A DNA stretch of 64,000 bases from Pirellulales bacterium (GTDB lineage Bacteria; Planctomycetota; Planctomycetia; Pirellulales; JAICIG01). The notes below the pieces were generated by a model. It saw only the letters and a program-made list of their open reading frames with translations. It had not been told where the DNA came from and did no database searches. How positions within the stretch are numbered: the stretch's first letter is position 1; every line of letters starts with the position of its first letter. Shown piece by piece: positions 56,136-64,000 of the stretch. The stretch covers positions 1 through 64,000 of the forward strand of contig JAICLL010000006.1 in assembly GCA_025927475.1 (NCBI GenBank), in the 5' to 3' direction. The position numbers and the translations under genes are program-made.

Positions 56136-56816
56136 TCACAGGCTGATTTTCCCACCGGGCGGCACCACGCATGGCTCGGCCAGGGTTTCTTTGCGGACGC
56201 GCTCGGCCCAGGCCGCTGCGTCTTGCGCGATGGGCGGCCAAGTGTCATAGTGCGACGGCGCCACGCGCTTTGGCGCGAGCAGCTTGATCGCCTCGATCGA
56301 ATCGTCCGGCCCCATCGTAAACAGATCGCCGATGGGCAGCACCGCCAGGTCGATGCCCGCCGCCCCGATCAGCTTCATGTCGGAAAACAGTCCCGTGTCG
56401 CAAGCAAAATAAATCACGCCGTCAGCCAGCCAGAGCAAAAATCCCGAGGGATTGCCGCCGTTGGCGCCGTCGGGCAAGGCCGAGCTGTGCAGAGCCAGCG
56501 TCAGCTTCACGCGCCCGAAAGGATGTGTCGAGCCGCCGCCGAGGTTGTGGGCCAGTGTGTTTTTCACGCCTTGCTTGCTCAGCCATTGGCAAATCTCGAA
56601 GTTCGAGATCACCGCGGCGCCGGTGCGCCGGGCAATCGCGGCGCAATCGGCCACGTGGTCGGAGTGGCCATGGGACACCAGAATATAATCCGCCGGCACG
56701 CAATCGGCCTTCAGCGGCGCAGTTGGCGAATCGTTCAAAAAGGGATCGAGCAGCAGCGTGTGAGTGCCGGTGTGGACCAGCCAACTGCCGTGCCCCAGCC
56801 AGGTAAGCTCGGTCAT
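56136..56816 (-). CDS. UPF0173-type metal-dependent hydrolase
   Basis: This 226-aa protein has the metallo-beta-lactamase fold: TELTWLGHGSWLVHTGTHTL, then LLDPFLNDSP, the metal-binding HGHSDHVAD motif, VIYFACDTGLFSDMKLIG and KRVAPSHYDTWPPI. UPF0173 members are metal-dependent hydrolases with unknown natural substrates. The ATG is preceded by GAGGAACGCCC, a good ribosome binding site. It may be cotranscribed with the LUD-domain gene downstream, although no functional link is known. Confidence 0.85.
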   Translation of the reverse strand: MTELTWLGHGSWLVHTGTHTLLLDPFLNDSPTAPLKADCVPADYILVSHGHSDHVADCAAIARRTGAAVISNFEICQWLSKQGVKNTLAHNLGGGSTHPFGRVKLTLALHSSALPDGANGGNPSGFLLWLADGVIYFACDTGLFSDMKLIGAAGIDLAVLPIGDLFTMGPDDSIEAIKLLAPKRVAPSHYDTWPPIAQDAAAWAERVRKETLAEPCVVPPGGKISL

Positions 56817-56884
56817 GGGCGTTCCTCCTTTGCCTGGATTTTACCAAACCCAGGCAAAGATGCGAACCGCCGCACGCATGGACA

Positions 56885-58396
56885 TCACTGCATGCTGGGC
56901 CGCGCGATCAGCCAGTTGTTGTCGGCCGGGGCGAACAAGGCCCGGAACGGCGTGTTGTGAACGCCGTGCGCCTTGCGACCGGGATACCAAACAATGTTGA
57001 ACGTCAGGTTCCAAGCCTGCTGGGCCGAGCCGCCCGAAGCCGAACCCGCGCCGGGAATCATATAGTTGTACCAGGCCCACATGTCCCACTGGTTCGACAG
57101 CGGCAGGCGAACGTCGGCGCCCAGATCGCCGCCCTTGTTGCCGGTGCCGCCGGCCCAAACGCGCCCTTGGGTGCCGTTGGCAAAGTTATAGCGGTAGAAG
57201 GCGTTGTATAAGTCGATGGTGCGAAAGCCCAACTGCGTGCCCAACACCACATCGTGGCCGTCGTGAATGTGATACGCGCCCCAGTAGCCCAATTCGTGTC
57301 CGGCCAGCGTCAGATAACTGATCTCCATGCGGATCTGCGCGACGGAGTACTTGGCGTAAAAGGTGTCGTGCATGTAATCGTAGACGACGCCGCCTTGCAG
57401 ACCATAGCCGGCATGCGCGCGGCGAAAGATGCCGGCGGTAAAGAACTGCTGGTTGCGACTCACGCCCGGCCCGGGAATCACCGTCGCGCCTTGAAAATCA
57501 CTTTGCAGAAACGTCGCGCCCACCTGATAACCGATGCCCAGCGGCGCTAGGCCCAGCCAACGCCCAAACTGGCCCGAAAGATTGACTCCTTCGTGGTAAC
57601 CGAAGTTGGCGTTGCGTCCCAAATCGACCGGCGTGTCGAAGCCTTGCGGCCCGACAAACAACGCGATCTCATCCACCCAATGCCGCGGAATGCAAATGCC
57701 GTCGCACGGCACCGGCGGGCGCGAAGAACTGCCTAAGTCGTAATACGGACTGATCGGACCCGCGAATGGAACCTTGCCGCAGCTATTACACGCGCCGTCC
57801 AGCAACAGACCATCTTCGTCGTCGCCAACCATCACGCCGTCTTCCATCAGCGTGCCGTCGGAAAGAATCTCTCCGTCTTCCATGATCGAGCCATCGATCA
57901 GCTCGGAATCGTCTTGCATGAGGCTTGGCAGCCTGCCCGAAGAAAGCGGCCCGGCCGCGCGCTCGGGAATGCCCGGCCCGATGGTTTCGGCGTTCGAGAA
58001 ATTGGGTTCCTCGATGATGATGTCGCCTTCCTGAGGTTCAACCTGCTGACCTTGCGCATGCCGAATGACGCGGCCGCGGCGGCCGCCCGTCGTGGGCGAA
58101 CGCTGCCAACTGGGCGTGAATGGGCTGGTCGACAGCCGCGGCAACCGCGACCGCACGCTGTTGGGCATCACGCTGGTTTTTCCCGTGGCCCGGTGCGACT
58201 TAATCACCGGACGCTCGACCGGCGGTGAGTCGTCGGGGCGTGACTCGGCGGCCGAGAACTCCGGCGCCGGGGCCGCCAGCGTACTCCGCGACCGGGCAAA
58301 CTTTTGCGCTTGTGCCGGACCGACCCAGCCGGCGCAGATTGCCACACACACTCCCGAAATTGCCCAGCCTCGCTGCGTTTTCCGCAAGGGATGCAT
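56885..58396 (-). CDS. Exported beta-barrel-like protein (DUF6666-like)
   Basis: This 503-aa protein starts with a signal peptide (KTQRGWAISGVCVAICAGWV, ending PAQAQ). A disordered acidic linker follows, with short SIMEDGEILSDGTLMEDGV repeats. The C-terminal ~280 residues are beta-rich with alternating aromatic strands (LVGPQGFDTPVDLGRNANFG is approximate; VGATFLQSDFQGATVI, QGGVVYDYMHDTFYAKYSVA, DMWAWYNYMIPGAG), as in the outer-membrane-type DUF6666 proteins of Pirellulales. The DUF assignment is from memory. The start at 58396 is chosen for the signal peptide; the track adds 82 unconvincing codons. Confidence 0.65.
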   Translation of the reverse strand: MHPLRKTQRGWAISGVCVAICAGWVGPAQAQKFARSRSTLAAPAPEFSAAESRPDDSPPVERPVIKSHRATGKTSVMPNSVRSRLPRLSTSPFTPSWQRSPTTGGRRGRVIRHAQGQQVEPQEGDIIIEEPNFSNAETIGPGIPERAAGPLSSGRLPSLMQDDSELIDGSIMEDGEILSDGTLMEDGVMVGDDEDGLLLDGACNSCGKVPFAGPISPYYDLGSSSRPPVPCDGICIPRHWVDEIALFVGPQGFDTPVDLGRNANFGYHEGVNLSGQFGRWLGLAPLGIGYQVGATFLQSDFQGATVIPGPGVSRNQQFFTAGIFRRAHAGYGLQGGVVYDYMHDTFYAKYSVAQIRMEISYLTLAGHELGYWGAYHIHDGHDVVLGTQLGFRTIDLYNAFYRYNFANGTQGRVWAGGTGNKGGDLGADVRLPLSNQWDMWAWYNYMIPGAGSASGGSAQQAWNLTFNIVWYPGRKAHGVHNTPFRALFAPADNNWLIARPSMQ

Positions 58397-58744
58397 CGAA
58401 AAAGCTCCTCGAAAGGCGCCTGCACGGGCAGGCCACCGGCCTGCCGCTTCGTAGACAGCCAAGCTATCGGAACCGATACACCCAAAACTTTCGTTAAAAT
58501 CTGCGGAACCGGAAAAGTCGGCGCAGTTTGCCATCGGCGACAATCGGATACCGAAGCGCGCCGCGAACTCGTACGGCTCAGCCGCCGCTGAGCCTTGGAA
58601 CCAGAACTCTCCATTTTCCGGGCGGCCGCTTGCGGAAAACAACCCACCGCCTAGCCACCTGGATTACCCGCCCGTTCAGAACGATCAATGCCTTGGTCGG
58701 ATTGCGGAGAAAGCTCGCATGCCATGCCTTCACCTTAGCAGCCG
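58397..58744. other. Intergenic stretch, nothing supported
   Basis: The ~350 bases between the DUF6666-like and desaturase genes hold only short ORFs overlapping in several frames. A small GGCAGGCCACCGGCCTGCC palindrome lies near 58425. No gene or regulatory element was recognised. Confidence 0.45.
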
Positions 58745-59854
58745 TCACTCTGAACCTTGAACCCTGAATGCTGACCCCTTTGTTCTCGCGGGCACGTCGT
58801 GCACCACGTCCCAGGCCAAGCCGAGCTTTTCCATCGCCAAAATGGTCCAATACGTCACGTCGATTTCCCACCACCTATGCCCGTGGCGGGCCATGCGCTG
58901 AAAAGCGTGGTGGTTGTTGTGCCAGCCCTCGCCGTAGGCGAGCAACCCCACCCACCATAAGTTGCGGCTGTCGTCCGTCGTCTCGTAGTTGCGATAGCCC
59001 CACATGTGGCTGGCCGAGTTCACAAACCAGGTGACGTGCAGCACACCGACCAGCCGCACGAACATGCCCCAGGCCACAAATGACAGGGCGGTGTAAGTGT
59101 CCCAACCGAAATAGCCCAAAGCGAACAGCAGCCCGCTCATCGCAAAGTGCGACGGCAGAAACAGGCGGTGCAGCCAGTGAATGCCCGGGTCTTTGTCCAG
59201 ATCGGGGGCGTATCGCCGCACCAGCTCACGCTCATAGGCGGAGCCGTAGCGGGGAATGAACCACAGCATGTGGCTCCAAAGGCCGCCGTCGTGCGGACTG
59301 TGCGGATCGCCTTCCTGATCGCTGAAGGCGTGGTGCTTGCGATGGTTAGCCACCCAAGTCAGCGCCGAGCCTTCGCCCGACAAGCCGCCGAACAAGGCCA
59401 GCAGCCACCGCACCGGTCGATAGGTCGAAAAGCTGCCATGCGTCAACTGGCGGTGATAGCCCAGGCAGACGCCGATGCCGCCGGTGAGCCAATGCAGAAA
59501 CGCCATGACCGCCACGGCCTTCCACGTAAAGTAGAAAGGCGCCGCCAACAAGCCCAAATGGCAAACGACAATCCAAATGGCCACGGGCCAGTCGATGCCG
59601 TTGGCCCAGCGCCGACGGGTGACGGCGTCCCACGGCTCGAGCCGGGTCGGCCGCGATTTGCGGCGCACCGGCCGCCGCAGCGTCGCCGTGCCGCTGGTTG
59701 TGCCTGCGCCGTACTGATCTGCGCCGTAATGATCTGCGCCGTACTGATCTGCGCCGTACTGATTCGTGTCTGCCTTCCGGCGAGCTTTGCCGCTCGCCGT
59801 CCGAATTTTTTTCGATTTCGGTTTCGCCTCGTAGATTCCTGAAGGAGCCGCCAC
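58745..59854 (-). CDS. Acyl-CoA (delta-9-type) fatty acid desaturase
   Basis: This 369-aa membrane di-iron desaturase has all three histidine boxes: HRQLTH (134-139), HRKHH (171-175) and HNNHH (312-316). Hydrophobic helices lie around 90-130 and 235-275. It introduces a double bond into a fatty-acyl chain, most likely delta-9, using O2 and an electron donor. The start codon is GTG with GGAGA upstream. An N-terminal extension of ~60 residues is basic and contains QYGAD repeats encoded by a 15-bp minisatellite; this part is not needed for catalysis. Confidence 0.9.
   Translation of the reverse strand: MAAPSGIYEAKPKSKKIRTASGKARRKADTNQYGADQYGADHYGADQYGAGTTSGTATLRRPVRRKSRPTRLEPWDAVTRRRWANGIDWPVAIWIVVCHLGLLAAPFYFTWKAVAVMAFLHWLTGGIGVCLGYHRQLTHGSFSTYRPVRWLLALFGGLSGEGSALTWVANHRKHHAFSDQEGDPHSPHDGGLWSHMLWFIPRYGSAYERELVRRYAPDLDKDPGIHWLHRLFLPSHFAMSGLLFALGYFGWDTYTALSFVAWGMFVRLVGVLHVTWFVNSASHMWGYRNYETTDDSRNLWWVGLLAYGEGWHNNHHAFQRMARHGHRWWEIDVTYWTILAMEKLGLAWDVVHDVPARTKGSAFRVQGSE
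59706..59765 (-). repeat. 15-bp in-frame minisatellite (DQYGA units)
   Basis: Four tandem copies of a 15-base unit (TGATCTGCGCCGTAC on the plus strand) encode QYGADQYGADHYGADQYGA near the N-terminus of the desaturase. Confidence 0.95.
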
Positions 59855-60017
59855 GCGATCTCTCCGTTGCCGTGATGAAATAAAGCGCTTGTGAAGTAAA
59901 GCGCCACCGCCAATGAACGCTATGAGATTCTAGGAACAGGGGCGGGGCGAAGTGTCATCGCGATGTCCGGCTCGTGTAAAAGCTTGGTAAAATCTTCCTT
60001 GCTGAGTCGTAAGGGTG

Positions 60018-61454
60018 TCATCCACCCACCAGCGTCGAATACATCGAGTAGAGCGCCGCGATGCTGATCGAAAGGAAAGCCAGCCCCAGGCAGATGTCGA
60101 TCCAACGCGAGGGCGCGAGCCGCGGGTCGGTTCGCCGGAAACGCAGAAAGACGGTTGCCCCGGCAATGACGGGCAGCGTCGCCGCCTGGGCGAACGCTCC
60201 GGCGGCGGCCATTCCCTTCGGGTCGCGAAACACCAGGTAAAGCAACAAGCCCACCGCGGGATAGAGCACGCTGAACACGTTGATCCACCGTGCGCGCCCG
60301 GCTGCGTCGCGGTGCCGCACCAGCTTGGCCAGGTTCAGAAAATCGGCCGACAGCCGGCTGTTGCCCGCCGAAGCCACGTAAAGCGTTTTGAACAGCACGA
60401 CACAGCCGCCGATCAAGAACAGCGTTCGTGTCCAGCGGTGCCCGAAGGCTTGCACATACATTTGGGCAAGCTGCTCCATCATGTCTTTGCCGCTGGGATG
60501 CAAATTGAGCCGGTGCAGCACGGTGGCGCCCATGAAATAGAATGCCACCGTCGCAACGGTAAACACCAGCATGCTCACCCAGGCATCGAGCGCCATGACG
60601 CGCATCCAGCCGCGCGCTCGGCGGGCCCACTCGTCGCCTGGCTGCCGCGGCCCCGCGAAACGAGCATACCCTTTCTCCAGGCACCAATACGGATAGGCGT
60701 AGAGCTCGCTGGCGCCGACGCCGGTGATGCCAAACACGCCAAACGCCAGCGTAACGCCGGCGCCCGGCACCGAAAACTTTAAACCGTGAGCCACTTCGCG
60801 CCATGGAATGGGATAGCCGGTATAGGGCAACACTGCCACACAAGCGACCGTCACCCCAGTGACCGCCACGACAAGCGCCGTGGTAATTAATTCGATCCGC
60901 TTGTAGCCGCCGCTGAGCAGCAATCCGATGGCCACCAGCGCCGTGACAATCGCCCAAGGGTAATCGGGATGCCGCTGGAGGGCCGCCGCCGCCGAGGGCC
61001 ACACCGGCTCGATGGCCCTCGCCATGCCGTCGGCGACGCCGGGCAACATCAGGTGCAGTGCCTGGCCCACGCCGCCCGCCATGGCGCCCAGTTGAAAAAT
61101 GGTAGCCAGCAACATGCCGAACCACCACCAAACCAGCCAGTGGGTTCCCAGCCGCGGGCCGGGCAGCTCATCGAATGCGCCCAGTGTGGGTTTGCCCGAC
61201 GAAATGGCATAGCGCCCCAACTCCACTTGCACAAACACCTTCACGACGCAGCTAAATAAGATTAACCAGAGAAACGCGAAACCATAATCGGCACCTAGTC
61301 CGGTGGTGAGCAGCAACTCGCCGGTGCCGATGATGCTGCCGGCCAGAATGATGCCGGGGCCGATCTGCCGCAGCGCCTGCCCGAGCGTGGCGGGCGGCTC
61401 GCGCAGGGCGTCGGCGGGCATGGCATACGGATCGAACTCGGCGGCCTCGCTCAT
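60018..61454 (-). CDS. Nramp-like divalent metal transporter family protein
   Basis: This 478-aa protein has about eleven membrane helices. It opens like Nramp transporters (LRQIGPGIILAGSIIGTGEL), but the metal-binding DPGN of helix 1 is replaced by GSIIGTGE, and helix 6 has FGITGVGASELYAYPYW instead of the Met-Pro-His type motif. Such variants occur in Nramp-related families, including Mg2+-type NRMT proteins, so the substrate cannot be assumed to be Mn/Fe. It stands alone on its strand, 38 bases upstream of the start side of the surface-protein end, with no regulator beside it. Confidence 0.8.
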   Translation of the reverse strand: MSEAAEFDPYAMPADALREPPATLGQALRQIGPGIILAGSIIGTGELLLTTGLGADYGFAFLWLILFSCVVKVFVQVELGRYAISSGKPTLGAFDELPGPRLGTHWLVWWWFGMLLATIFQLGAMAGGVGQALHLMLPGVADGMARAIEPVWPSAAAALQRHPDYPWAIVTALVAIGLLLSGGYKRIELITTALVVAVTGVTVACVAVLPYTGYPIPWREVAHGLKFSVPGAGVTLAFGVFGITGVGASELYAYPYWCLEKGYARFAGPRQPGDEWARRARGWMRVMALDAWVSMLVFTVATVAFYFMGATVLHRLNLHPSGKDMMEQLAQMYVQAFGHRWTRTLFLIGGCVVLFKTLYVASAGNSRLSADFLNLAKLVRHRDAAGRARWINVFSVLYPAVGLLLYLVFRDPKGMAAAGAFAQAATLPVIAGATVFLRFRRTDPRLAPSRWIDICLGLAFLSISIAALYSMYSTLVGG

Positions 61455-61492
61455 GGACCGATTACAACCGCCCCACCGCGCGAAGTAAAGGC

Positions 61493-64000
61493 TCAGCTCG
61501 GCGTGGGCGGCAGAAAGACATCGGCCGCGTTATCGTATTGGCCGACTTCGAGCATGTTGCGGATCACGTCTTCGTAGGGCGTTTGCCCCGCGAGTTGAGC
61601 AAAGAAGAAGTCTTGCGCTCGCTGCGTCAGGTTTCCCTGAAAATAGAGCGTGTCCCAACCGTCGCCGGTCACATTGGCCAACGCCGAACCGGTTCCGTTG
61701 GTCAACAGCAAATGATCTGCTTCGGGCGAATTGACAAACGCCCGCACGATGTCCGCGTGGCTCACTGCCGGATTGCTCGCCTGGGCGGTCCAATAGGCCT
61801 CGCCGCCCGAATCGGGGGCTCGGCCGAGAACGTCCTGGTACAGCGCGTCGATGAATCCCTGGCTGGTGCCCCCATGGCTCGTGGTGTATTCGGGCGAGCC
61901 GACGATTTCTGCTAGCACGAAGCGCGGATCGACGCCGGCGCCCAATTGCCCGACAAAGTATTGTTGACCGCCCGAGTCGGCGGGGCGATGCAGAAAGTTT
62001 TCATAGAAGCAGTTGACCAGGTGGGCCCGATACTCATTCGACGCCAGGAAATCTTGCACCATGACGTGTTGTTGGGCCAGCGCGGCCGTCGGCCCGCCGC
62101 TGGCCAAAAAGCCGAGCCAAAAGGCCTGGCCCGATGAGTCGGGATCGCGCCCCAGCAGCTCGCGATACAGGTTGCGCACAAACGTGGCATCGGTGCCGTC
62201 GCCCGGTTGGCCGGGCAAATAACAGAGCGTCGCCGGCGCGCCTGGCTGCACGGTGGTGGTGACGGTCGCGGTGTCGCCATCGCCGGCCCCGGGAGTGGTG
62301 GTGCCCACCGTGATGGTGTTGGTCAACACTCCCGCCGCCGAAGGCGTGACCAAGATGGTCAGCGTTGCCGAGGCATGCGGGCCGATGCGCCCCAACTGGG
62401 CCGTGATCATTCCGCCGGTGACGCTGACGCTGCCCTGGCTGGCCGAATCGGAAACCAGTGCCACGCCCGACGGCAGCGGATCGGTGAGCGTCACGCCGTC
62501 GGCTTCGGCGCCGCCGCTATTGCTGACGGTAATGGTATAGGTCAGGTTCCCACCGATTGCGACCGGGTCGGGCAGGCCCGTCGCGCTGAGCGACAGACTG
62601 GCCCCGCCTCCGCCTCCGCCACTGATGATGGTCGTGGCGGTGTTCACTCCATTGCTGGCGACCGTCGTGCCCGAATCGGTGGTGGCGACGATCGTGTTGG
62701 CAAACGAGCCACTCTGCGTGGGTCTGACAACGAGCGTAACGGGTATGATTTCTCCGAAAAACACCGTTCCAAGATTGGCGATCACATAGCCATTGATCTC
62801 CTGCACGCTGCGGCCTGGTGCAGTTCCTGAGAGAAAAGTCATCGAGGGCGGAAGCTGATCGGTCAGCACTACGTTCGTCGCGATGTTGGAGCTGTTGTTG
62901 GTGAGGTTCAGATGATACGTCAGTTCCTGTTGGGGCGCGCCGGTGCTGGGTGATGTGCTTTGTGACAGCAAAAAATTCGCCGGCAACAAGACGGGCGCCG
63001 TGATCGTCACGGAATCGCCGGCGGTATTGTTGCTTGGATTCGGGTCTCCCGTGGCGGCGGTGACGGCGGCGTGGTTGGCGATGGTGCTGCCTGCTTGCAA
63101 CGGCATAACCACGAGCGTGAACGTCGCCGTCTGACCGGCGAGCAACACGCCTAGATTGTCGGTCACCGTACCATCCGCGGCCACCACAACCCCTTGATTA
63201 GCGCCGCCGCTGCCCACGGTCGAGTTGGCCGAGACAAACACCACGCCGGAGGGAAGCGCGTCGGTAATGATGACGCCGGCCGCGTCATTTTGTGCGCTCT
63301 GGTTCGTTACCTGGATGGTGTAGGTGATTGCCTGGCCGGGCACAAACAGTTTGTTGTCCGAGGTGCGCGTGGCCGTAAGCGATAAATCGGCGCCACCGGT
63401 CCCCGCTGGCACGGCGGTCACCAGGTCGGCGCCCACCACACCGCTGGGGGTGGCGTTGCCTTGCGTGCTGGTCACCACGGCGGTGTTTTCGATGGCGCCT
63501 ACTTCTGCCACCAACGCGGTCACCGTGAGCGTCACGCTTTGGCCGGGGCCAAGCACGGCGATTCGATCGGTAACCAGGCCGTCGGCTTGGCTGACAATGC
63601 CGCTGGTTGCGGAGCTCGAAACATACGCCACTGCCGAAGGCAGTGGATCGCTCAACACCACGTTGTTCGCCGATGCCGTCGCACTTTGGTTGGTCAGCGT
63701 GATGGTATAGGTGAGTTGCTGCCCGAGTTGCATGGGTGCGCCGCCTGACGAGTCGGATTTCGTGACGCGTAAATCCGGGGCGCCCATAGCGGCCGCGACC
63801 GATGTCAGGTTGTCGATGGCAAAATTGCTGTCGGTGGCGGTGCCCGAATCGGTGGTGGCGATCGCCATGTTGCTGATCGGCCCCAACTGAGTGGGCGTGG
63901 CGACGATGGTCAGCGTGGCGCTGGCGCCGGCGGCCAGGGTTCCCAGCCGGTCGACCACGCTGCCGTTGATCACGCGCACCGTTCCCAGAGCTGTGCCGCC
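61493..64000 (-). CDS. Large surface protein with DUF11 repeats and DUF4214 (5' end outside window)
   Basis: This ORF is open to the window edge, so the N-terminus is missing; at least 836 aa are visible. It contains five or more DUF11-type beta-sandwich repeats, each ~110-125 aa, with LTYTITVTN-type strands and VTLTDPLPSGV turns (e.g. QLTYTITLTNQSATASANNV; AITYTIQVTNQSAQNDAAGV; LTYHLNLTNNSSNIATNVVL). The C-terminal ~190 residues match DUF4214 (FVRNLYRELLGRDPDSSGQA; FLASNEYRAHLVNCFYENFL; FIDALYQDVLGRAPDSGGEA). The layout indicates a secreted or surface-attached protein, possibly an adhesin. The rest lies beyond the window. Confidence 0.85.
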   Translation of the reverse strand, partial: GGTALGTVRVINGSVVDRLGTLAAGASATLTIVATPTQLGPISNMAIATTDSGTATDSNFAIDNLTSVAAAMGAPDLRVTKSDSSGGAPMQLGQQLTYTITLTNQSATASANNVVLSDPLPSAVAYVSSSATSGIVSQADGLVTDRIAVLGPGQSVTLTVTALVAEVGAIENTAVVTSTQGNATPSGVVGADLVTAVPAGTGGADLSLTATRTSDNKLFVPGQAITYTIQVTNQSAQNDAAGVIITDALPSGVVFVSANSTVGSGGANQGVVVAADGTVTDNLGVLLAGQTATFTLVVMPLQAGSTIANHAAVTAATGDPNPSNNTAGDSVTITAPVLLPANFLLSQSTSPSTGAPQQELTYHLNLTNNSSNIATNVVLTDQLPPSMTFLSGTAPGRSVQEINGYVIANLGTVFFGEIIPVTLVVRPTQSGSFANTIVATTDSGTTVASNGVNTATTIISGGGGGGASLSLSATGLPDPVAIGGNLTYTITVSNSGGAEADGVTLTDPLPSGVALVSDSASQGSVSVTGGMITAQLGRIGPHASATLTILVTPSAAGVLTNTITVGTTTPGAGDGDTATVTTTVQPGAPATLCYLPGQPGDGTDATFVRNLYRELLGRDPDSSGQAFWLGFLASGGPTAALAQQHVMVQDFLASNEYRAHLVNCFYENFLHRPADSGGQQYFVGQLGAGVDPRFVLAEIVGSPEYTTSHGGTSQGFIDALYQDVLGRAPDSGGEAYWTAQASNPAVSHADIVRAFVNSPEADHLLLTNGTGSALANVTGDGWDTLYFQGNLTQRAQDFFFAQLAGQTPYEDVIRNMLEVGQYDNAADVFLPPTPS

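Noticed and set aside
1-64000. CRISPR array or prophage
   Set aside because: No regularly spaced direct repeats with unique spacers and no phage structural or integrase genes were seen.

Overview
The window reads as a high-GC planctomycete chromosome segment, most likely order Pirellulales. This is inferred from gene content: a DUF1549/DUF1553 protein next to a DUF1501 protein with a Tat-like leader, CRTAC1-type ASPIC/UnbV and multihaem cytochrome genes, large PQQ-like beta-propeller proteins, carboxypeptidase-regulatory-domain secreted proteins, a DUF6666-like outer-surface protein, small 'FQFSLR/QFSLKTLL' membrane-leader proteins, and many short palindromic intergenic repeats. No phage, integrative element or CRISPR array was found. 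The first ~85 bases are almost pure G/C and look like an assembly artefact.

Layout. 0.2-1.6 kb: a polyprenyl-phosphate sugar transferase. 1.7-6.2 kb, minus strand: an orphan XRE antitoxin-like regulator with a palindromic operator, an FAH-family enzyme, RluD pseudouridine synthase, a membrane TPR protein and an orphan FliG. 6.2-8.8 kb: a repeat-rich stretch with small LRR/leader proteins, one cut short by a ~100 bp dispersed repeat. 8.8-13.8 kb: a translationally coupled ECF sigma factor and DUF1549/1553 protein, then DUF1501 and a small membrane protein. 13.9-16.8 kb: glycosyltransferase, nucleotidyltransferase, LexA with a clear promoter, and a HicB antitoxin whose HicA partner is dead. 16.9-22.8 kb is regulatory: a Ser/Thr kinase, a sigma-54 response regulator, a divergent NarL-type regulator and a Fur-family repressor. 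22.8-27.3 kb, minus strand: an operon of carboxyltransferase, zinc-ribbon protein, AtuA, AtuA C-domain protein and enoyl-CoA hydratase, probably for degrading a branched acyl-CoA or terpenoid.

27.4-35.1 kb: YdeI-like protein, Uma2-family protein, LRR protein, trypsin-like protease with repeats, a secreted unknown, a kinase-front-end fragment and an atypical SDR. 35.2-40.1 kb: CRTAC1 and a five-CXXCH membrane cytochrome with a TPR tail. 41.1 kb: tRNA-Arg(UCU). 41.3-44.8 kb: two carboxypeptidase-regulatory-like proteins. 44.9-51.1 kb, minus strand: RsmG, a pseudo-receiver, and two PQQ-like beta-propeller proteins. 51.4-54.3 kb: BON protein, cold-shock protein and small unknown genes, with a duplication, a frameshift and a transposase remnant. 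54.3-64 kb, minus strand: secreted protein, LUD-domain protein, UPF0173 hydrolase, DUF6666-like protein, fatty-acid desaturase, Nramp-like transporter and a DUF11/DUF4214 surface protein running off the window edge.

The strongest leads are: the predicted cytochrome-b-like/pentahaem-c/TPR fusion beside CRTAC1; the ECF sigma factor coupled to a membrane DUF1549/1553 protein; at least eight families of short palindromic or GC-rich repeats, one of which has truncated a gene; in-frame 15- or 18-bp minisatellites in four unrelated genes; and several decayed or degenerate regulatory modules (hicA, the pseudo-receiver, an orphan kinase front end). All function calls come from reading motifs; no database search was run.
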